Assembly: GCA_964528575.1 (NCBI GenBank)
Contig: CAZGTQ010000198.1
Location: 1 to 17,173 of the forward strand
Source of the DNA: CAZGTQ01 sp964528575
GTDB taxonomy: Bacteria > Planctomycetota > UBA1135 > GCA-002686595
DNA length: 17,173 bases
Direction: 5' to 3'
Made by a program: the position numbers and the translations under genes
The notes under the pieces: model-generated
Database searches by the model: none
The model's input: the letters and a program-made list of their open reading frames with translations, nothing else
What the model was told of the DNA's origin: nothing
Shown here: one piece after another, positions 1-5,744 of the stretch
How positions within the stretch are numbered: the first letter of the stretch is position 1
How the letters are laid out: each line of letters starts with the position of its first letter

Positions 1-83
1 GCGGCGATCGCGAACCGCACTCGAGCGGCGATCTGCTCGCTCGGCGGCTCCGGCGCGCGGGGGTCGATCTCGACGTGCAGCAT
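1..83 (-). CDS. GntR-family (YtrA-like) transcriptional regulator, N-terminal fragment
   Basis: Reading the minus strand from an ATG at 83-81 gives MLHVEIDPRAPEPPSEQIAA followed by RVRFAIA, and the window then ends. A short hydrophobic strand, 'IDPxxPxPxxEQI' and 'RxAIA' is the characteristic opening of GntR regulators of the YtrA type, just before the winged helix. Members of this family bind inverted repeats as dimers and often repress their own ABC-transporter operon. Only 27 complete codons are visible, so the effector domain and partner genes are unknown. The gene lies downstream of, and on the same strand as, the PRC-barrel gene ending at 206. An inverted repeat at 94-113 lies just upstream of its start and could be its own operator. 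The family call rests on the N-terminal pattern alone. Confidence 0.65.
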   Translation of the reverse strand, partial: MLHVEIDPRAPEPPSEQIAARVRFAIA

Positions 84-93
84 GGCGTCGGAC

Positions 94-113
94 CGTCCTA
101 TCGGCCTAGGACG
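94..113. promoter_or_regulatory. Inverted repeat upstream of GntR-like gene, candidate operator
   Basis: The sequence reads CGTCCTA-TCGGCC-TAGGACG: perfect 7-bp arms around a 6-bp spacer. It ends 11 bp before the start codon of the GntR-like regulator, which reads leftward from 83. GntR/YtrA regulators commonly bind such dyads at their own promoter. The role as operator is inferred from position and symmetry only. Confidence 0.4.
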
Positions 114-205
114 CCCGACGCCTGGAGCCCGAACGAAAAGCGGGACCGCCGCGCCCCTGGGTGGCTGGGAACGCGACGGCCCCGCGGAGGAGGAGTGCCT
201 CGAGA

Positions 206-1150
206 TCAGCGACGGGTGCCGTCGACCTGACCGCCGGCCTCGGCGTCGTCGGCGAGGCCGCGCGCGGGCGACGTCACGCCGTAGAAGCGGTAGATCTCGT
301 CGCGCTTCTGCTCGTCGCGCAGGAGCTCGAGCAGCTCGTCGGCAGTCACCGCGGGCGCCGCGGCGAGCTCGTCGATCGTCTTGTCGAGCGCGAAGCGACC
401 CTCGGGATCGCGTTGGAGCGCTGCCCACGGAGCGACGAGCAGCTCGCCGTCCGCGGCCGCGCCGTCCGCGCGGTGGATCAGCGCGAACGGGAGCGTGCCG
501 AGCTTCGGATCGAGCAGCAGCCCGCGCACGGAGCCGAACGGCGCTTGGGCGTCCTTCGCGAGGACGCGCGCGCCGACGATCCGCGATGCGAGCAGGTTGA
601 GGACGCGCCGCTCGTGCTCGGCGCCTTCCACGACCGGCTTTTCATCCTCGTCCGTCACGGGCTCCGTCTCGGGCGCGCTCGCCTCCTCGAGGCCGACGGC
701 CGTCGTGGTGCCGGTAGCACGCAGCGTCTGGATCTGGTCGGGATCGAAGGACGGCATTGCGGACAGCTCCTCTGCGCTGGCGCGCAGGACGAGCGAGCGC
801 TTGGTCGCATCGAGGGCGAAGCGACGGAACGGCACGAGCACCCGCTCCTCCTCCTCGGAGCGGGCGAGCGGCTCGACGACCACGTAGAGCACGCGCCCCG
901 TCGCGCGCTCCACGACGTGGTCGTGGATGGCGCCGAGTCCGACGCCCATCGGGTCGCGGACGATGGCCTTGGGCCCGATCTCGACGCGCAGGTACAGGGG
1001 CGGCTGCGCCTCGTGCTCGGGCTGCGCCTGCTGCTCCTCCTGCGCGGGCTGGTCCTGCGGCGTGTCGCCGGGGCCTTGCACGGCGAAGCCGAGCGCGGGC
1101 GTCGCGACGAGCGCCGTCAGAGCGGGTGCGAGAAGGTTCAGGGGTCTCAT
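206..1150 (-). CDS. Secreted protein with two PRC-barrel domains
   Basis: A 314-residue protein. Residues 1-22 form a signal peptide (MRP, then a hydrophobic stretch ending ALGFA), followed by a Gln/Glu/Pro-rich linker to about residue 50. Two PRC-barrel-like beta domains follow, at roughly 52-115 and 188-258; each shows the pattern of a small-residue-rich strand, a 'D..TGRV' or 'DPKLGTL' turn, and a closing 'VPF' or 'APW' strand. PRC barrels occur in RimM and photosynthetic reaction-centre H subunits and act as assembly or adaptor modules. A secreted tandem form has no settled function. The ATG at 1150 is preceded by a strong Shine-Dalgarno sequence (GGGAGGAAC), which supports this start. 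It diverges from the two-component system starting at 1376. The gene at 4548-5696 is of similar architecture but is not a close copy. Confidence 0.75.
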   Translation of the reverse strand: MRPLNLLAPALTALVATPALGFAVQGPGDTPQDQPAQEEQQAQPEHEAQPPLYLRVEIGPKAIVRDPMGVGLGAIHDHVVERATGRVLYVVVEPLARSEEEERVLVPFRRFALDATKRSLVLRASAEELSAMPSFDPDQIQTLRATGTTTAVGLEEASAPETEPVTDEDEKPVVEGAEHERRVLNLLASRIVGARVLAKDAQAPFGSVRGLLLDPKLGTLPFALIHRADGAAADGELLVAPWAALQRDPEGRFALDKTIDELAAAPAVTADELLELLRDEQKRDEIYRFYGVTSPARGLADDAEAGGQVDGTRR

Positions 1151-1273
1151 CTTGTTCCTCCCTCGTCGCTGCGGAACGCGCGACGAATCTCGAGGTGATG
1201 GAGGCTCGGGCCGGCCTCGGGCGCCGACGGGCGCCCTTCCACGGGACTTAGCCGGGCCGGCCTTAACCAGGGC

Positions 1274-1293
1274 TGAAGGCGGCGTGAAAGCGG
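1274..1293 (+). promoter_or_regulatory. Direct repeat upstream of response regulator, candidate OmpR-type box
   Basis: TGAAGGCGG (1274-1282) and TGAAAGCGG (1285-1293) differ at one base and are spaced 11 bp start to start, one helical turn. OmpR/PhoB-family regulators bind head-to-tail half-sites with this spacing. The repeat lies about 85-100 bp upstream of the response-regulator ATG in the divergent intergenic region, a sensible place for autoregulation. A TAGAAT at 1332-1337 could be a -10 element, but no convincing -35 accompanies it. Regulatory function is inferred. Confidence 0.35.
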
Positions 1294-1375
1294 CTTCATG
1301 TCCCGCAGTGGGAGGGACTTGCGTCCGGGACTAGAATGCGCCGCCCTCGGCTGCGGCCGAGGCGAGCCCGAGCCG

Positions 1376-2068
1376 ATGCGCATCCTGGTCGTCGAGGACA
1401 ACCCCGCGATGGCGTCCGCCGTCCGCAGCGGGCTCGAAGGTCACGGCTACAAGGTCGACGTCGCCGCGAACGGGTACGAGGGCGAGGAGCTCGCCGCGTC
1501 CGAGCCGTACGACGTCGTCGTGCTCGACCGCATGTTGCCCGATCGCGACGGGGTCGACGTGTGCCGCGCGCTCCGCCGCCGCGGCGTGACGTCCTTCGTG
1601 CTCATGCTGACCGCGCTGTCGGGGACGAACGACAAGGTCGCGGGGCTGGACGCGGGCGCGGACGACTACCTGACCAAGCCGTTCGAGTTCGAGGAGCTGC
1701 TCGCCCGCGTGCGCGCGCTCCTGCGGCGCGGCCAGGCGTCGGAGGCGACGAAGCTCGAGTACGACGGGCTCGAGCTCGACCTCGTGCGCCGGCGCGTCGT
1801 TCGCCAAGGCGACACGATCAAGCTCTCGGGCAAGGAGTTCGCGTTGCTCGAGTTCCTCATGCGCAACGTCGACCGCGTCGTCGACCGGATGACGATCGCG
1901 CAGAAGGTGTGGGACCTGACGTACGAGCCGTCGAGCAACGTCATCGACGTCTACATCTCGGCGTTGCGGCGCAAGGTCGACAAGGGACGCGAGCGGCCGC
2001 TGATCCACACCGTCGTCGGGATGGGCTACCGGTTCGGCGCTTCGGACGAGGCGGCGCCGGAGGCCTGA
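1376..2068 (+). CDS. OmpR-family two-component response regulator
   Basis: A 230-residue protein with a receiver domain (about 1-118) and an OmpR/PhoB winged-helix DNA-binding domain (about 130-222). The receiver has every key residue: acidic pair E7/D8, phosphoacceptor D51 in VVVLDRMLPDRDG, T79 in LTAL and K101 in TKPF. The effector domain has the typical 'L(S/T)GKEFALLEFL' and 'SNVIDVYISALRRKVD' segments and ends with 'VVGMGYRF'. The ATG at 1376 is chosen because it starts directly with the beta-1 strand MRILVVEDN. An upstream in-frame extension would add only low-complexity residues. The next gene, its kinase, begins 2 nt after the stop, so the two are almost certainly co-transcribed. Regulated genes cannot be told from the sequence. 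Confidence 0.95.
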   Translation: MRILVVEDNPAMASAVRSGLEGHGYKVDVAANGYEGEELAASEPYDVVVLDRMLPDRDGVDVCRALRRRGVTSFVLMLTALSGTNDKVAGLDAGADDYLTKPFEFEELLARVRALLRRGQASEATKLEYDGLELDLVRRRVVRQGDTIKLSGKEFALLEFLMRNVDRVVDRMTIAQKVWDLTYEPSSNVIDVYISALRRKVDKGRERPLIHTVVGMGYRFGASDEAAPEA

Positions 2069-2070
2069 TC

Positions 2071-3531
2071 GTGCTCGCCTGGCCCCGCTCGCTGCGCTTC
2101 AAGCTGACGGTCTGGTTCGTCATCGTCTTCTCGATCATCCAGATCACGCTCATCGGCGCGATCGCCCTCGTGCGCGGCGAGGCGGTCCAGCGCTCGCTCG
2201 ACGACTCGCTCGCGAAATCCGCGGAGCTGATGATCGACAACGTGCTCGCGGACGAGGGCGAGCTCGAGCCCGCGCGGCTGCGCTCGCTCGTGCCGGCCGG
2301 CGCCGGCTTCCTGTTCTACGCGATCCGCGACGAGGACGGCGACGTCCTCGCGTCCCACGGCGTGCCCGATCTCGCGGCGCTCCCGTTCGACGACTGGGAG
2401 TCGGTCCCCGCGGGCCCCGTCGGCAACGTGATCACGCCGCTCGGACCGGACCGCGCCGAGCCGCTGACGGGCGTGGCGCTCCCGCTGCGCCTCGTCACGA
2501 TGCCGTTCCGCTACGAAGACGAGCTCTACTTCCTACAGGCGGCGGTGCGCGACCAGGCGCTCGAGCGCTTTCTCGGCCCCTACACCGACCTCGTCGTCGT
2601 CGGCGTCCCCGTCGGCGTCGTCGCCGCGATGCTCGCCGCGTGGCTCATCGCGGGCCGCGCGGTCTCGCCGCTGCGCCGCCTCGCGGGCGCGGTGCGCGGT
2701 GTGTCGCCGACGAGCCTGGGCGAGCGCTTCCACCCGCCGACCTCCGACGAGGAGGTGTCGCGCCTCGCCGACGAGCTCAACTCCGCACTCGCGCGCCTCG
2801 AGGCGGGCTTCCGCGCGCAAGAGCAGTTCATCAGCAACGCGACGCACGAGTTGAAGACGCCGATCGCGGTGCTCCTGACCGAGGCGCAGGTCGCCGCGCT
2901 CGGCGAGGGCGACCGCGACAAGGCGTTCGCGTTCATCGACCACGCGCAGCGCGAGCTGCGCCGGCTGGGCAACCTCGTCGAGAGCCTGCTGACGCTCGCG
3001 CGCGCCGACATCCTGCGCCACTGGCCGTTCGCGGAGGTCGCGGTGAACGACGTCGTGCTCGAGGCGGTGCAGCGCAGCGTGCACGAGGCCGAGCGGCGCC
3101 GCGTGCGCCTGATCCCGAGCCTGGTCGAGCCGGACGACGACGAGCCCGCTCCGGCGGTGACCGGGGACGCATGGCTCCTACAGATCATGCTCGAGAACCT
3201 CGTGCGCAACGGCGTGATCCACTCGCCGCGCGGCGGCTCGGTCGTCGTCGCGGCACGGCGCGACGGCGCCTCGGTCACGATCGAGGTGCGCGACGAGGGC
3301 TCCGGCGTCCCGTCGGAGTACCTCGACAAGGTCTTCGACCGCTTCGTGCAGGTCCCCAACCGCGAGAGCCGCGAAGGCTCGGGCCTCGGCCTCGCGATCG
3401 CGAGCAGCATCGCGCGCCTGCACCAGGGCTCGATCGCGGTGCACAACAACCCCGGCGCGGGCTGCTCGTTCGTCGTGTCGCTCCCGCTGGGCAGCGAAAG
3501 CGAGGCGGAAGCGGTCGCGGCGCGCGGGTGA
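2071..3531 (+). CDS. Membrane sensor histidine kinase (HAMP, HisKA, HATPase)
   Basis: A 486-residue inner-membrane kinase, the partner of the upstream regulator. Two transmembrane helices (about 11-34 and 173-195) flank a periplasmic sensor domain of about 135 residues with no motif I recognise. A HAMP linker follows, then the HisKA domain with H-box FISNATHELKTPIAVLL (phosphorylated His259). The ATPase domain shows N-box ENLVRNGV (N380), G1 box DEGSGVP (D408), F box FDRF and G2 box GSGLGLAI (436-443). The architecture matches the QseC/CusS-like group of kinases that pair with OmpR regulators. The start is a GTG at 2071, with GGAGG at 2059-2063 seven bases ahead, overlapping the end of the preceding gene. 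The stimulus is unknown. Confidence 0.94.
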   Translation: MLAWPRSLRFKLTVWFVIVFSIIQITLIGAIALVRGEAVQRSLDDSLAKSAELMIDNVLADEGELEPARLRSLVPAGAGFLFYAIRDEDGDVLASHGVPDLAALPFDDWESVPAGPVGNVITPLGPDRAEPLTGVALPLRLVTMPFRYEDELYFLQAAVRDQALERFLGPYTDLVVVGVPVGVVAAMLAAWLIAGRAVSPLRRLAGAVRGVSPTSLGERFHPPTSDEEVSRLADELNSALARLEAGFRAQEQFISNATHELKTPIAVLLTEAQVAALGEGDRDKAFAFIDHAQRELRRLGNLVESLLTLARADILRHWPFAEVAVNDVVLEAVQRSVHEAERRRVRLIPSLVEPDDDEPAPAVTGDAWLLQIMLENLVRNGVIHSPRGGSVVVAARRDGASVTIEVRDEGSGVPSEYLDKVFDRFVQVPNRESREGSGLGLAIASSIARLHQGSIAVHNNPGAGCSFVVSLPLGSESEAEAVAARG

Positions 3532-3550
3532 GCGCAGGATCCGAGCGCGG

Positions 3551-3572
3551 CCCTTGCGCCCCGCGCGAAGGG
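3551..3572 (+). terminator. Possible stem-loop terminator after the two-component operon
   Basis: CCCTTGCG-CCCCG-CGC-G-AAGGG can fold into an 8-bp GC-rich stem with one bulged G and a 5-nt loop, 20 nt beyond the kinase stop. No T-run follows, so it is at best a weak or Rho-assisted terminator. Confidence 0.25.
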
Positions 3573-3579
3573 ACCGCAC

Positions 3580-3599
3580 CGTCGCAAGGCCTTGCGACG
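3580..3599. promoter_or_regulatory. Perfect 20-bp palindrome upstream of methyltransferase
   Basis: cgtcgcaaggccttgcgacg is its own reverse complement over all 20 bases. It lies between the kinase stop (3531) and the methyltransferase ATG (3643), ending 43 bp before the start. It could be an operator for a dimeric regulator or, as RNA, an 8-bp stem with a GGCC loop acting in termination or as a leader. No regulator gene lies next to it to identify the binder. Confidence 0.45.
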
Positions 3600-3642
3600 T
3601 CCAGGAGCAGGCGAGCGCCGACATCCCCCTCCACTTCGACCG

Positions 3643-4527
3643 ATGCAAGAACCTCCTCCCACCGCCGGCGGACCGATCCCGACGAGCCTCGGCGCTCGTG
3701 ACTACGCAACGGCCTGGGACAACGTCGCGCGGGTGCGGACGAGCGCTTTCCAGCTCGTGGACGAGAGCCGCAACGAGGACGAGCTGGCGCGCAGCGGCGA
3801 GGTGCTCGCGCCCTTCCTGATCCGGGGCCTCTCCATGCAGCGCTCCGACGTCGTGCTCGAGATGGGCTGCGGCGTCGCGCGCCTGGGCAAGGAGGTCGCG
3901 CCGCACGTCCACGAGTACCGCGGGCTCGACGTCTCCGCCGAGATGATCGCAATCGCGAAGGACCGCTGCCGCGAGCTCTCGAACGTGCGCTTCTTCGTCG
4001 GCAACGGCCGCGACATGCGAGCGCTCCCCGACGCATCGGTGGACAAGGCGTTCTGCCACGCCGTCTTCATCCACATGGACAAGGAGGACGTGTACTCCTA
4101 CCTCGTCGAGGCGCGGCGCGTCCTGAAGCCCGGCGGCCTGTTCTACTTCGACGTCTGGAACGTCTGTCACGAGGTCGGCTGGCTGCGCTGGCAGTGCGAG
4201 CGCGCGCTCTACCCCACGCGTGCCCAGCGCCCGATCCACCGCAACCAATTCAGCTCGCCCGGCGAGGTGCGCGCGATGCTGCGCAAGGCGCGCCTCGAGC
4301 CGCTGCAGGTCGCGGAGTCGTTCTACGTGCACACCGTCGCGACGCGCGTCCCCGACGGCGCCGACAGCGACGCGTTCCTCGCCGACCTCGCGGACGAAAC
4401 GGGCCGCTGCTACGAGATCCTGCGCTACACCGAGGGCGACGCGCGCTCGTTCGCCCAGGCCAACGCGGCGCGGCTGCGCGAGCACGGGATCGAGCCCGAG
4501 ATCGACATGACGCCGTACGGCGGCTGA
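3643..4527 (+). CDS. Class I SAM-dependent methyltransferase
   Basis: A 294-residue cytoplasmic Rossmann-fold methyltransferase. Motif I is LEMGCGVARLG (72-82) and the acidic end of strand beta-2 is D96 in GLDVS. The post-motif segment LPDASVDKAFCHAVFIHM (128-145) and the LKPGG turn (161-165) are typical of the Methyltransf_11/25 group. An N-terminal helix (YATAWDNVARV) precedes the core, and about 110 C-terminal residues beyond it probably hold the substrate site. The substrate cannot be deduced. The ATG at 3643 is used; an in-frame TTG at 3592 would add a proline/arginine-rich stretch and overlap the 3580-3599 palindrome. No clear Shine-Dalgarno is visible. The gene converges on the PRC-barrel gene ending at 4548. 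Confidence 0.88.
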   Translation: MQEPPPTAGGPIPTSLGARDYATAWDNVARVRTSAFQLVDESRNEDELARSGEVLAPFLIRGLSMQRSDVVLEMGCGVARLGKEVAPHVHEYRGLDVSAEMIAIAKDRCRELSNVRFFVGNGRDMRALPDASVDKAFCHAVFIHMDKEDVYSYLVEARRVLKPGGLFYFDVWNVCHEVGWLRWQCERALYPTRAQRPIHRNQFSSPGEVRAMLRKARLEPLQVAESFYVHTVATRVPDGADSDAFLADLADETGRCYEILRYTEGDARSFAQANAARLREHGIEPEIDMTPYGG

Positions 4528-4547
4528 CGCGAGCCGACGCCGTCGCT

Positions 4548-5696
4548 TCAGCGCGGCGCGTCGTCCAGCGCGAGCGACCACGCGCCGTCCGCGCCGCGCT
4601 CGATCGCGTCCCACGGGAGCGTGAGCCGCGCGCCGCGGTCCTCGACGATGAGCTCCGCGACCGCGCCCGTCGCGGGGTCGATGCGCCAGCCGCGTACGAC
4701 GAGCGGCGGGCCGTCGGGCGTCGCGATCTCGCGACCCGCGAGGCCGCTCGCGCGCGCCGCGCGCTGCGCGAGCTCGGCCCAGCGCACCGCGCCCGTCTCC
4801 GAGCGCACCGCGACGCGTTCGCCGTTGCGCGTGATCGCGCTCGCGACCCAGAGCTTGCCGCGCTCGTCCCGCGTGAGCAGGCCCGTCACCTCGACCGTGC
4901 CTCCCTCGAGCGCCGCCGCGTCGGGCAGGACGAGCGACGCCGCGGCGACCAGCGCGCGGTGCAGGAGGTTGGTGGCGTCGTCGTGGACCTTGACGATCGC
5001 GCTCGGCGGCGCCGCGCCCGCACCCACGAGCTCGACGCCCGTCACGCGGCCGCGCACCGTCTCGGGCGCGCGGCCGTCGAACAGACGCGTGTGCGGATCG
5101 TCCAGCCCCGCGTTCGGCGCGAGCACGAGTCGCGCCGCGGGCTCGGTCTCCAGGCCCACGACGGCGTCCCACGCGACGAGCACCGGCGGCGCGTCCGCGG
5201 CGGGCGCGACGAGCAGCGCCGAGACCGCTCCGGTCGCCGGATCGATCAGCGCGTCGCGCACCGCGCCGAGCACGGCCCCGCCGTCGGCCGCGATCGGCGC
5301 GCCGAGGAGCACGTCGCCGGGGACGAGAGCGCGCGGCGTGCGCGGCGCGGACGCGGGCGTCGGCGTCGCGTTCTCCGGCTCGGCGGACGCGGGCGGGAGC
5401 GCGGGCTCGGGGAGCGGTTGCGGCTCGGGCGCCACGGCGGCGAGCTCGCCGGGCTCGTCCGCCAGCTCGACGCCCAGCGGCTCGATCGCGACGGGGAGCT
5501 GCTCGGGGATCTTCGGAGCGGGCGGGTCGACGGGCTCGGTGGGCCCGGTCCACGGCGGCGTGTCGGGCAGCGTCGACGCGGGACCGCGCCGCTCGAGGAG
5601 GCTGATGTGCGCGCGCGGCCGATCCGAGGGCGCGACGCATGCGAGCGCGCCCGCGGCGAGCGCGAGGCAGGCGACTGTGACGGGAACGGTCCGCAT
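4548..5696 (-). CDS. Probable lipoprotein with two PRC-barrel-like domains
   Basis: A 382-residue exported protein. The N-terminus MRTVPVTVACLALAAGALAC looks like a lipoprotein signal with modified Cys20, although alanine at -3 is not the usual leucine. A proline/glutamate-rich spacer (about 40-125) would reach away from the membrane. PRC-barrel-like domains are at about 127-192 and 318-378; both carry 'IDPATGAVS' or 'IDPATGAVA' turns and close with 'VAWDAVVGLE' or 'LPWDAIERG'. A middle beta-rich segment (about 215-305) contains DDATNLLHRALVAAASLVLP and reads like a small OB-type domain. It lies 48 bp downstream of the FAD/Fe-S gene on the same strand and may be in its operon. Its function is unknown. 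The layout resembles the protein at 206-1150, but sequence similarity is limited to the barrel pattern. Confidence 0.72.
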   Translation of the reverse strand: MRTVPVTVACLALAAGALACVAPSDRPRAHISLLERRGPASTLPDTPPWTGPTEPVDPPAPKIPEQLPVAIEPLGVELADEPGELAAVAPEPQPLPEPALPPASAEPENATPTPASAPRTPRALVPGDVLLGAPIAADGGAVLGAVRDALIDPATGAVSALLVAPAADAPPVLVAWDAVVGLETEPAARLVLAPNAGLDDPHTRLFDGRAPETVRGRVTGVELVGAGAAPPSAIVKVHDDATNLLHRALVAAASLVLPDAAALEGGTVEVTGLLTRDERGKLWVASAITRNGERVAVRSETGAVRWAELAQRAARASGLAGREIATPDGPPLVVRGWRIDPATGAVAELIVEDRGARLTLPWDAIERGADGAWSLALDDAPR

Positions 5697-5744
5697 CGAG
5701 GGTGTCCGAGCGAGGCCGTCCGGGGCCGCTCGGGCCTGGCAATC

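Noticed and set aside
1298..1375. An upstream in-frame ATG for the response regulator
   Set aside because: The added 26 residues are not part of a receiver domain, and the canonical first strand begins exactly at 1376.
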